Positions 1-7,563 of a DNA stretch of 64,000 bases are shown one piece after another. Both the position numbers and the translations under genes were made by a program. Numbering within the stretch: position 1 is the stretch's first letter; the number at the start of each line of letters is the position of its first letter. The notes beneath the pieces were generated by a model. It did no database searches and was not told where the DNA came from. It saw nothing but the letters and a program-made list of their open reading frames with translations. The stretch comes from Verrucomicrobiota bacterium (GTDB taxonomy: Bacteria; Verrucomicrobiota; Verrucomicrobiia; Chthoniobacterales; Terrimicrobiaceae): NCBI GenBank assembly GCA_017305195.1, contig JAFKMU010000046.1, positions 1 through 64,000 on the forward strand. Reading direction: 5' to 3'.

Positions 1-150
1 GACGACGCCTCTCGCATCGCCTTTGCCCAAATCCTTCCTGACGAGCGCACCTCCAGCGCCTTGCGCTTCCTTCATGACGCCTTGGCCTACTTCGCTTCCT
101 TGGGCATCAGCGCCCAGCGCATCATGACGGACAACGGATCGGCCTACCGA
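1..150 (+). mobile_element. IS481-type transposase fragment (internal piece of DDE domain)
   Basis: Frame 1 is open from base 1 and reads DDASRIAFAQILPDE, followed about 25 residues later by MTDNGSAYR. These resemble the DDxSR and TDNGSxYR blocks around the catalytic aspartates of IS481-family integrase-core transposases. The similarity stops near base 150, where sequence of a different gene on the opposite strand begins. No start, helix-turn-helix region, final Glu block or terminal inverted repeat is visible, so this is a non-functional piece. It could be an old remnant or an edge artefact of assembly. Confidence 0.75.
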
Positions 151-343
151 TGGAGGCGAGAAAACCAGCAGGTTCGCCATCATGATACCAGCCAAGGGAG
201 CGGCCTAAAAACCCCGCGACGAAGGAACCGGCGATTCCGAGGAGGATGGTGATGATCCACCCGCCCGGGTCACGACCGGGCATCAAAAGTTTCGCGATCG
301 CTCCAACGAGGAGTCCGATGATGATTGCTGAGAGTATTCCCAT
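122..343 (-). pseudogene. GlsB/YeaQ/YmgE-family small membrane protein, 3' end lost
   Basis: The N-terminal about 65 residues match the GlsB/YeaQ/YmgE (transglycosylase-associated) family: MGILSAIIIGLLVGAIAKL, then MPGRDPGGWIITILLGIAGS and GFLGRSLGWY. Two hydrophobic helices are intact. The family normally ends with a third helix after the GEPAGF segment. Here the frame instead enters the transposase fragment at about base 150 and stops after an unrelated tail (GRPIRCPS). The protein is therefore missing its last membrane helix. Family members are small inner-membrane proteins linked to stress; the exact function is unclear. Confidence 0.7.
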
Positions 344-393
344 GCCGGGGAATCGCAGGTCTCCCCTTTCCCGGCCCTGCCCTTAGGGCTGCG

Positions 394-945
394 TCAGTGC
401 TCACCCTTGGCCGGATATTCGCGGAAAACCAGAGACTCCGAGTTCAAACAATACCGGAGATTCGTCGGCTTGGGGCCATCCTCAAAGACATGTCCCAGAT
501 GGCCGCCACACCGGGCGCAGCGGATTTCCGTACGCACCATGCCGTAGCTGGCATCCCGCAATTCCAGGATGTTCTCCTTGGCGAAGGGCTGGTAAAAGCT
601 CGGCCAGCCGGTGCCGGAGTGAAACTTCGAGTCCGAGCTGAAAAGCGGCAGATCGCAGCCTGCGCAGAAATAAATCCCCTTCTTTTTGTTATCCAGCAGG
701 AGGCCGCAAAAGCGGGCTTCCGTGCCCTGGGCACGAAGGATCTTGAACCGCTGCTCCCCCAACTGCTTGAGCCACTCTTCATCCGTTTTTTTCACTGTCG
801 GCACGGATTTCGGAGGCAAAGGCTGGCCGTTTTCATCAGCGAGAGAAACGGTGACCTGGTCGGGAAGAGAGTCGGAAATGCTGGAAGACATGGCAGAAAA
901 AAGTGGAGTCAGGCTCAGGATTATCGCCGTGAAGGCCTTGGTCAT
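394..945 (-). CDS. msrB: Peptide-methionine (R)-S-oxide reductase MsrB, exported
   Basis: This enzyme reduces the R-epimer of methionine sulfoxide in oxidised proteins. The 183-residue product has a hydrophobic N-terminus (MTKAFTAIILSLTPLFSA) that looks like a signal peptide, so it probably works in the periplasm. The MsrB domain covers about residues 52-178. It has two zinc-binding CxxC pairs (C94/C97 and C143/C146), the SGTGWPSF segment, and the catalytic cysteine C166 in RYCLNS. C80 could act as resolving cysteine. I chose the ATG at 945 rather than an upstream in-frame ATG at 990, because it places the signal peptide at the N-terminus. It is divergent from plsY. Confidence 0.93.
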   Translation of the reverse strand: MTKAFTAIILSLTPLFSAMSSSISDSLPDQVTVSLADENGQPLPPKSVPTVKKTDEEWLKQLGEQRFKILRAQGTEARFCGLLLDNKKKGIYFCAGCDLPLFSSDSKFHSGTGWPSFYQPFAKENILELRDASYGMVRTEIRCARCGGHLGHVFEDGPKPTNLRYCLNSESLVFREYPAKGEH

Positions 946-1004
946 ACGAGAAGGTGCATCATTTTTGCTTGAGAGCAACCGCCCATCCATCCATTTACCA
1001 CCCG

Positions 1005-1649
1005 ATGCTTTGGATCTTGCTACTCAGCACCATAGTGGGTGCATACCTGCTGGGGTCGATACCCAGCGGCTTTCTTGTAGGCCGCGCCCGAGGAGTCGAC
1101 CTCCGCAAGGAGGGTAGTGGCAACATCGGCGCGACCAATGCGCTGCGGGTGCTCGGAAAGAAGTGGGGGTATCTCGTTTTTGCCGCCGATGCCTTGAAAG
1201 GCTTCGTGGCCACCGCGGGAACTGTCGCCATCGTCGAGCCCATCGCTCCGGGCTATGCCATTCCCATGGGTGTGGTCGCGGCGGCTTTTTGCGTGGCGGG
1301 GCATAATTTCCCGGTGTGGCTGGGATTTGAGGGCGGCAAAGGCATCGCCACCTCTGCCGGTGTGATGCTCGGGTTGTTCCCGATCATGGTTTTCATTAGC
1401 GGACTGGCAGTGTGGCTGGTCCTCTTTTTTGTCACCCGATACGTCTCGGTTGCCTCCATCGGAGCGGCCATCACCCTCCCCACGGCATCCGCCGTACTGA
1501 CTTTGATGGGGCATTGCGACTGGCTGCGCGTCTCGGTCGCCGGGGTGCTGTGCCTCATGGCGCTCTGGCGCCACCGACCGAATATCCAAAGACTTTTGGC
1601 CGGAACGGAGAAAAAGTTCGAAAAGAAGCGCCCCAGCCCTCAAACCTGA
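1005..1649 (+). CDS. plsY: Glycerol-3-phosphate acyltransferase PlsY
   Basis: PlsY transfers an acyl group from acyl-phosphate to glycerol-3-phosphate, the first committed step of phospholipid synthesis at the inner membrane. The 214-residue protein is polytopic and shows the family motifs: LLGSIPSGFLVGR near the N-terminus, GSGNIGATNALR at about residues 38-49, and the GHNFPVWLGFEGGKGIAT block in the middle. The start at 1005 matches the family N-terminus; an upstream in-frame ATG would add an unrelated hydrophilic stretch. It lies 8 nt upstream of gpsA, which makes its glycerol-3-phosphate substrate. Confidence 0.96.
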   Translation: MLWILLLSTIVGAYLLGSIPSGFLVGRARGVDLRKEGSGNIGATNALRVLGKKWGYLVFAADALKGFVATAGTVAIVEPIAPGYAIPMGVVAAAFCVAGHNFPVWLGFEGGKGIATSAGVMLGLFPIMVFISGLAVWLVLFFVTRYVSVASIGAAITLPTASAVLTLMGHCDWLRVSVAGVLCLMALWRHRPNIQRLLAGTEKKFEKKRPSPQT

Positions 1650-1657
1650 CGAGGTTC

Positions 1658-2674
1658 ATGATGTACAAAAAGATTTCCATCATTGGAGCAGGTGGCTGGG
1701 GCACGGCTCTCGCCCTCCTGCTCGCGGAAAACCGCACTGCGGTTCGCCTCTGGGCGCACAACCCCGAGGTCACCAAGGAGCTGGTTTCCCAGCGAACCAA
1801 TGAGGACTATCTCCCGGGCGTTCGGCTCCCCCCCAACGTCTACGCCACGGGCAATCTGGCCGACACGCTGGATGCCGACCTGATGCTGCTCGTGCCGCCC
1901 TCCAAGGCCCTCCGCGAGGTCTGCGGCAAACTCGCGGCTCTCGGAGTCTCGAAAGATACCGTCATCGTCTCGTGCACGAAGGGACTGGAACACGACACCG
2001 GCAAGCTGATGAGTGAGATCATCGAGGAGATTCTCCCCGAAAATCCCGTCGCCGTGCTGTCCGGGCCGAATCATGCCGAGGAGGTCGCCCAGCGCATTCC
2101 GGCGGCAGGCGTACTGGGATCAAAGACGTCCGACCTGCTCGAGCCGCTCCAGCGTGTTTTTTCGCTTCCGACATTTCGCGCCTACACCAGCGATGACGTG
2201 ATGGGCATCCAGCTCGGTGGCGCTTTGAAGAACATCTTCGCCATCGGTGCGGGAGTCTCGGATGGCTTCAACATGGGCGACAACGCCAAGGCGGGTCTCG
2301 TCACTCGCGCCCTCGCCGAAATGATGCGCCTCGGCATCGCCATGGGCGGACGCCGTGAAACATTCTTCGGCCTCAGCGGAGTCGGCGATCTCATGGTCAC
2401 CTGCTTCAGCCGCCACAGCCGCAATCGCAAGGTCGGCGAACGGCTTGGCCGGGGAGAAGCCCCTGCCCAGATCCAGGAATCCATGCAGATGGTGGCCGAG
2501 GGAATACCGACCGCTCTAAGCGCGTGGCAGGTCGCCCAGAAGATGGGCATCGAGGCTCCGATTACGTACGAAATCTACTCGGTCCTGTACGAGAACAAGC
2601 CGCCGCACGAGGCGATGTGGCAGCTCCTGGGACGGCCGCCCAAGCCGGAGTCCGACCGGGACCACCGGGGATAA
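1658..2674 (+). CDS. gpsA: Glycerol-3-phosphate dehydrogenase [NAD(P)+] GpsA
   Basis: GpsA reduces dihydroxyacetone phosphate to sn-glycerol-3-phosphate for membrane lipid synthesis. The 338-residue length equals the usual size. It opens with the Rossmann motif IIGAGGWGTALALLLAEN and carries SCTKGLE, LSGPNHAEE, the GGALKNIFAIGAG segment with the catalytic lysine, and NAKAGLVTRALAEM. Two ATGs (1658 and 1661) are possible starts; a GAGG ribosome-binding sequence lies just upstream. It probably forms an operon with plsY. Confidence 0.97.
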   Translation: MMYKKISIIGAGGWGTALALLLAENRTAVRLWAHNPEVTKELVSQRTNEDYLPGVRLPPNVYATGNLADTLDADLMLLVPPSKALREVCGKLAALGVSKDTVIVSCTKGLEHDTGKLMSEIIEEILPENPVAVLSGPNHAEEVAQRIPAAGVLGSKTSDLLEPLQRVFSLPTFRAYTSDDVMGIQLGGALKNIFAIGAGVSDGFNMGDNAKAGLVTRALAEMMRLGIAMGGRRETFFGLSGVGDLMVTCFSRHSRNRKVGERLGRGEAPAQIQESMQMVAEGIPTALSAWQVAQKMGIEAPITYEIYSVLYENKPPHEAMWQLLGRPPKPESDRDHRG

Positions 2675-2680
2675 GGCAGG

Positions 2681-3079
2681 CTAGCTGCCGGCGACAAAAT
2701 TGCGCCAGGAGCCGAGATGCGTGATCTCTTGAGCCCCGGCAACCGCGTATTCCTCGCAGAGGAAACCCTTCACAAAAACTCCTGAAGCGAGCTTCACATT
2801 GCCGATCACCAGGGGCGAGGGAACGGCGGCCACGAAGCGACCGAAACTGGTGAAACCTAGATTCCAGATTTCAATCTCGATCGATCCGCCATTCTGCGGT
2901 GAGCGAACGAGTCCCGGCTTCGGCGGGGTGGTTCCCGGGAGAGCATAGAATCGATATTCCGGGGCCGTGACAGTCTGTTCGGCAAACTGGGCTCCCAGCT
3001 CCAGCAGCTGGTGATTGAGTGGCAAACCTCGCAAATGGGCTCCCACTACACCGAGCCGTACCGTTTCAGAGTCGTGCAT
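2681..3079 (-). CDS. Stand-alone allophanate-hydrolase C-terminal-like domain protein
   Basis: This 132-residue protein matches only the C-terminal domain of allophanate hydrolase (AtzF/DUR1 type): VVGAHLRGLPLNHQLLELGA, then TAPEYRFYALPG, KPGLVRSP, GRFVAAVPSPLVIG and VKGFLCEEYA. In the full enzymes this gamma-glutamylcyclotransferase-like domain follows an amidase domain. No amidase, urea carboxylase or urease gene lies nearby, and the frame starts with its own ATG, so it seems to be an independent small protein rather than a broken one. Its activity is unknown. It is convergent with gpsA and divergent from the sensor kinase. Confidence 0.8.
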   Translation of the reverse strand: MHDSETVRLGVVGAHLRGLPLNHQLLELGAQFAEQTVTAPEYRFYALPGTTPPKPGLVRSPQNGGSIEIEIWNLGFTSFGRFVAAVPSPLVIGNVKLASGVFVKGFLCEEYAVAGAQEITHLGSWRNFVAGS

Positions 3080-3210
3080 AATATTTAATTTACTTATAAT
3101 CGCGGGATCGCAACTTGGCGAGCGCAGCTGGAAAAAGATTTCGACTTGTTCCCGCCCCGCCGTCCCGTAAGCTGAAGCTTCGCAGGCGGGTCCGCCTGTC
3201 TCGACCCCAC
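3080..3210. promoter_or_regulatory. AT-rich divergent intergenic region with a TATAAT box
   Basis: The space between the divergent allophanate-hydrolase-like gene and the hybrid kinase holds an AT-rich block (about 3080-3100) in a GC-rich background, including TATAAT at 3095-3100 on the plus strand. No convincing -35 element lies 17 nt upstream. It probably contains both promoters. A TTG at 3115 could extend the kinase reading frame upstream, but the extra residues are basic and do not look like a family N-terminus. Confidence 0.3.
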
Positions 3211-5718
3211 ATGCAGCGCTCTCTCCGCACCAACGTTGTCCTCTGGTTCCTTTTCGTGGTACTCGCGGTTGCGGGGGCTGGCCTGGTGGGATTCAAGCGC
3301 CTGTCCAACTACATCCGCCACGAGGCCGAGGAGCAGATGGTGGCCAAGATGGATCATGTCGACGACGTACTCGACGCGATCAACCGCATCTATCTCGAGC
3401 TCGTGCATTCCTCGATGCGGTTGCTCAAGATGGTTTCCGCCGAGATGGGGCCAGCCCATTGGGTGGAGGGTCCGAAGGGACGCCAGCTCGCCTTTGGCGA
3501 CCATCTCGTGGGCTCCGATTCGTCGATGGTGGACAGGGTGCGCGCCATCATGGGCGGTACGGCGACGATCTTTGAAAAACGCGGCGACGAGTTTGTACGC
3601 GTCACCACAAACATTCTTCACAAGAACGGCACCCGCGCCACGGGCACCGTGCTCGATCCCTCCGGCCCGGTGATGGACGCCATCCGCAAGGGGCAAAGCT
3701 TTTTCGGCGTCACGGAGATCCTCGGCAAACCCTACATTACCGGGTACGAGCCGATACGCTCGGAAAACGGCGAGATCATCGGCATCTACTATGTCGGCTA
3801 CGCTCTGGAGACACTCTCGACGATTCGCGATGCGCTGGAGACCCGGGGCGTGCTGGAAAACGGCTTCTTCGCCCTTCTCGATCACGATGACGAGGTGGTC
3901 TTTCACACGCAAAACTCCGCCGGGGAAAATGTCTCCGTGCTCGCCCGGCGCGTGGCCAGACACGAGCCGCTCTCCTCGAAGTGGCATGTGCGCATCGCCA
4001 CCTTTCAACCTTGGGATTACGACGTGGTGGCGGCGATGTACCTGCCGGATGTCTCGGCTCGCACGATCGCGATCATCTGGCAGGTCTACGGGCTCGCCAG
4101 CGCGATCATTCTCGGCGTGCTCATCGTTTCCTTCTGGCTCGCCTCGCGGCTCTCCGACGCGCTCACCCAGACGGAGGCAAGCCGGCAGGAGGCTCTGCAG
4201 GCCCGCGATGCGGCGGAGTCCGCCAACCGGACCAAGAGCACCTTCCTCGCCAATATGAGCCACGAGCTGCGCACCCCGATGAATGCCATCATCGGCTACA
4301 GCGACATGCTGATCGAGGAGGCCGAGGACATGTCCCTCAAGGAATTCACCCCCGACCTTCAGAAAATCCGCGGCGCGGGCAAGCACCTGCTCGCCCTGAT
4401 CAATGACATCCTCGATCTCTCCAAGATCGAGGCGGGAAAAATGACCCTGTATCTCGAAGACTTCGCCGTGTCCGGAATGGTGAAGGATGTCGTCTCCACC
4501 ATCCAGCCCCTCGTCGAAAAGAACGGCAACGCCCTCGATCTCGACGTCGCCAGCGATTGCGGCGTCATTCACACCGACCTGACCAAGGTGCGCCAGACGC
4601 TCTTCAACCTCCTCAGCAATGCGGCGAAGTTCACCGAGAACGGCCGCATCTCCCTCCGCGTCCGCCGGACTCCCGGCCCCGAGGAACGCATCGTTTTTTC
4701 CGTGACCGACACCGGCATCGGCATGACTCCCGAGCAGCTCGGCAATCTGTTCCAGGCCTTTACCCAGGCCGATGCTTCGACCACGCGCAAGTATGGCGGC
4801 ACGGGCCTCGGCCTGGTGATCAGCCGCAAATTTTGCACCATGCTCGGCGGCGACATCCGGGTCGCGAGCGAGGTGGGCAAGGGCACCGAATTCATCGTCG
4901 ACCTGCCGGTGGTGGCGCCGAGCATCCCTCAGGAGTTTACCTCGAAGGGAACGAACGCTGCCCCGGCGACCGCAGCCCGGCAGCAGACCGTGCTCGTCGT
5001 CGACGACGACCAGGACTCCGCGGAGATTCTGAAGCGGACGCTTGAGAAATCCGGTTATTCGGTGGTCATCGCCCACGGCGGTGCGGAGGCGCTGGACATC
5101 GTGCGCAAACACCGCCCGATCGCCATCACCCTCGATGTGATGATGCCGGGGATGGATGGATGGTCGGTCCTCAGCAAACTGAAATCCGATCCGGCCACGA
5201 GCGCGATTCCGGTCATCATGGTCACGATGCTGCAGGATCGGAATCTCGGTTTCAGCCTGGGCGCATCCGAGTTCCTGACCAAGCCGGTAAGCCAGGAGCA
5301 GTTGCGCAATGTCCTGCTCAAACTCGGCGGACGCCCGCAGGATTACACTCTCGTCGTGGAGGACGAAGAGAGCAATCGGATGTTGATCAGAAGAATCCTC
5401 GAGAAAGAAAAGATCCGCTACCAGGAAGCCGCCAACGGGAGGGACGCTCTCGACCTGATCGCCAACGAAAGGCCCGCGCTGATTTTGCTCGATCTGATGA
5501 TGCCGGTGATGGATGGCTTCGAGTTTCTCGACATTCTCCGAAAGAATCCGGCGTACGCATCCATCCCCGTCGTTGTGATTACCGCCAAGGACCTGACCCC
5601 GGAAGAGCGAGCCCAACTGGCCGGGCGGGTGAATTCCATTTTGCAGAAAGGCGCCGTTGATCGCGAGAAACTCCTCAAGGACATCACCGCGATGCTGGAT
5701 GCGTCACGCAAAGACTAG
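3211..5718 (+). CDS. Cache-domain hybrid sensor histidine kinase with two C-terminal receivers
   Basis: This 835-residue membrane kinase starts with a TM helix (about residues 10-30), then an extracytoplasmic Cache-type sensor (about 35-275), whose LGKPYITGYEPI and IGIYYVGY segments resemble single-Cache sensors. A second TM helix lies at about 280-305. The HisKA dimerisation domain has SHELRTPMNAIIGYSDML with phosphoacceptor H351. The HATPase domain has an N-box (LFNLLSNAAKF), DTGIGM and GGTGLGL. Two receivers follow, with phosphoacceptors D642 (TLDVMMPG) and D761 (LLDLMMPV). It probably passes phosphate to its own receivers and perhaps to the receiver proteins just downstream. The signal is unknown; Cache domains usually bind small metabolites. 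Confidence 0.93.
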   Translation: MQRSLRTNVVLWFLFVVLAVAGAGLVGFKRLSNYIRHEAEEQMVAKMDHVDDVLDAINRIYLELVHSSMRLLKMVSAEMGPAHWVEGPKGRQLAFGDHLVGSDSSMVDRVRAIMGGTATIFEKRGDEFVRVTTNILHKNGTRATGTVLDPSGPVMDAIRKGQSFFGVTEILGKPYITGYEPIRSENGEIIGIYYVGYALETLSTIRDALETRGVLENGFFALLDHDDEVVFHTQNSAGENVSVLARRVARHEPLSSKWHVRIATFQPWDYDVVAAMYLPDVSARTIAIIWQVYGLASAIILGVLIVSFWLASRLSDALTQTEASRQEALQARDAAESANRTKSTFLANMSHELRTPMNAIIGYSDMLIEEAEDMSLKEFTPDLQKIRGAGKHLLALINDILDLSKIEAGKMTLYLEDFAVSGMVKDVVSTIQPLVEKNGNALDLDVASDCGVIHTDLTKVRQTLFNLLSNAAKFTENGRISLRVRRTPGPEERIVFSVTDTGIGMTPEQLGNLFQAFTQADASTTRKYGGTGLGLVISRKFCTMLGGDIRVASEVGKGTEFIVDLPVVAPSIPQEFTSKGTNAAPATAARQQTVLVVDDDQDSAEILKRTLEKSGYSVVIAHGGAEALDIVRKHRPIAITLDVMMPGMDGWSVLSKLKSDPATSAIPVIMVTMLQDRNLGFSLGASEFLTKPVSQEQLRNVLLKLGGRPQDYTLVVEDEESNRMLIRRILEKEKIRYQEAANGRDALDLIANERPALILLDLMMPVMDGFEFLDILRKNPAYASIPVVVITAKDLTPEERAQLAGRVNSILQKGAVDREKLLKDITAMLDASRKD

Positions 5719-5738
5719 TATCACTCCAAGACGTACTT

Positions 5739-6128
5739 ATGGCCAAGATTCTCCTCGTGGAAGACAACGAACTCAACCGCGACATGCTTTCGCGCCGCCT
5801 GACCCGCCGGGGATATGACGTGGTCATAGCGGTCGATGGAGAGGAAGGCATCGCCCACGCCTCCGGCTCCTCCCCCGACGTGATCCTCATGGACATGAGC
5901 CTGCCAAAGATCGATGGCTGGGAAGCCACCCGGCAAATCAAGGCGGCTGAGGCGACGTCCGGCATTCCCGTCATCGCGCTGACCGCGCATGCCATGGCGG
6001 GCGACCGGGAGCAGGCGCTGGCCGCAGGCTGCGACGACTACGATACCAAGCCGATCGAGCTCGACCGGCTGCTTGCCAAGATCGAGGCTCAACTCGCCCG
6101 CCTCGGCAAGACCGCCCCGGCAAAATAA
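5739..6128 (+). CDS. Single-domain response regulator (DivK/CheY-like)
   Basis: The 129-residue product is a lone receiver domain: acidic pocket in KILLVEDNELNRD, phosphoacceptor D52 in VILMDMSLPK, a Thr in VIALTAHAM and the conserved Lys in DTKPIE. It has no output domain, so it likely acts as a phosphate relay or by protein contact. It lies 20 nt after the hybrid kinase and one base before the next gene, so all three are probably co-transcribed and functionally linked. Confidence 0.95.
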   Translation: MAKILLVEDNELNRDMLSRRLTRRGYDVVIAVDGEEGIAHASGSSPDVILMDMSLPKIDGWEATRQIKAAEATSGIPVIALTAHAMAGDREQALAAGCDDYDTKPIELDRLLAKIEAQLARLGKTAPAK

Positions 6129-6129
6129 C

Positions 6130-7563
6130 ATGCCGACTTTCGACAAGGCCTCGCTGTCGCAGCTCCGGCACGACCTGCGCACCCCGATCAATCACATCAT
6201 CGGCTACGGCGAGCTGCTCCGCGAAGACCTCGCCGACCAAGGGATCACGGAACTGGGCGACCTTCAGCGCATCGAGGATGCCGCGCGCCGGCTGCTCGGG
6301 ATGATCAACGAGTCGCTGAGCGACGAAGCGCCCTCACCCAAAGCTGTCGCTCTCCCCGCCCCCGCTCCGGAGGAGTCGATACCGAGCGGAACGCACGTCC
6401 CTGCCGCCCTGACCGGTAACCTCCTCGTCGTCGATGACAATGCGGAGAACAGCCATCTGCTGGCGAGGACCCTGGAGCGCCAGGGGCATCGCACGATGGA
6501 GGTGCAAAACGGACTGGAAGCCCTCGCCGTGCTGGCGGAGAAACCCGTCGACCTCGTGCTGCTCGATGTCCTCATGCCCGAGCTGGACGGCTACGAGACG
6601 CTCAACCGGATCAAGGCCGACGCGAAACTGCGTCACATCCCCGTCATCATGATCTCGGCTCTGGACGAACTCCAAAGCGTCGTCCGCTGCATCGAGGCGG
6701 GGGCGGAAGACTACCTGCCGAAGCCTTTCGATCCCACCCTGCTGCGCGCCCGCGTCGGAGCCAGCCTCGACAAGAAGCGTTTCCGCGACCAGGAACAGGC
6801 CTACCTCAAGCAGATCGACGAAACGCGCCAACGGCTGCAAAGCGAGCTTCAGGAAGCGGCGCGGTATGTTTCCAGCATCCTCCCGGAGCCGACCGACACT
6901 CCGTTCCGTATCCGCTGGTCCTACAATCCCTCCATGGAGCTGGGAGGAGATTCCTTCGGCTACCACTGGATCGACGACGACCACTTTGCCATTTATCTGC
7001 TCGACGTCTGCGGCCACGGCGTCGGCGCCGCCTTGCTGTCGGTGGCGGCCATTAACGTCATGCGCACCATGTCGCTCCAGAATGTTGACTTTCGCGAACC
7101 CGCCGAGGTTCTCCGGGGCCTGAACGACACCTTCCCGATGGAGAAGCACAACAACATGTACTTCACCATCTGGTACGGGGTGTATCAAAGGAGCTCCTCC
7201 CGGTTGCGTCATGTTTCAGGCTGCCATCCTCCCGCTGTCCTTTTCACTCCCGGGGAGAAAGAGCCACGCCTGCTGCGTGCGCCCGGGATGCTGATCGGAG
7301 CAATGCCGGGAGCAAAATTTCACAGCGAGGATACGCTGTTACCCCCGGGCTCCCGTCTCTGTGTCTTCTGCGACGGGGCCTATGAGATTCGCCGGGATAA
7401 GGAGGAGATGCTGGATTTTGAGGAGGAGTTCCTGCCCTTCCTGAACTCTCACCGCGCCAGTGAAAAGCTCCCGGACGAGCTGCTGGAGTGGATCCGCAGC
7501 TTTAGCCGCCAGGAGGCTTTGGACGATGACTACTCCTTCCTCGCCATCGACTTTCCCGCCTAG
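6130..7563 (+). CDS. HisKA - receiver - SpoIIE-type PP2C phosphatase fusion
   Basis: This 477-residue protein begins with a histidine-kinase dimerisation motif (RHDLRTPINHIIGYGELL, H14; about residues 8-62). No ATP-binding domain follows. After a Pro/Ala linker comes a receiver (about 97-215; VVDDN, phosphoacceptor D146 in LLDVLMPELDG), a coiled-coil-like linker, and a PP2C/SpoIIE serine phosphatase domain (about 265-475; GGDSFG, LLDVCGHGVGAA, FCDGAYE). SpoIIE-type domains usually dephosphorylate STAS anti-anti-sigma proteins, and a STAS gene lies directly next door on the other strand. The orphan HisKA may mediate dimerisation or be a phosphorylation target. The ATG at 6130 follows the previous stop by one base. 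Confidence 0.92.
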   Translation: MPTFDKASLSQLRHDLRTPINHIIGYGELLREDLADQGITELGDLQRIEDAARRLLGMINESLSDEAPSPKAVALPAPAPEESIPSGTHVPAALTGNLLVVDDNAENSHLLARTLERQGHRTMEVQNGLEALAVLAEKPVDLVLLDVLMPELDGYETLNRIKADAKLRHIPVIMISALDELQSVVRCIEAGAEDYLPKPFDPTLLRARVGASLDKKRFRDQEQAYLKQIDETRQRLQSELQEAARYVSSILPEPTDTPFRIRWSYNPSMELGGDSFGYHWIDDDHFAIYLLDVCGHGVGAALLSVAAINVMRTMSLQNVDFREPAEVLRGLNDTFPMEKHNNMYFTIWYGVYQRSSSRLRHVSGCHPPAVLFTPGEKEPRLLRAPGMLIGAMPGAKFHSEDTLLPPGSRLCVFCDGAYEIRRDKEEMLDFEEEFLPFLNSHRASEKLPDELLEWIRSFSRQEALDDDYSFLAIDFPA

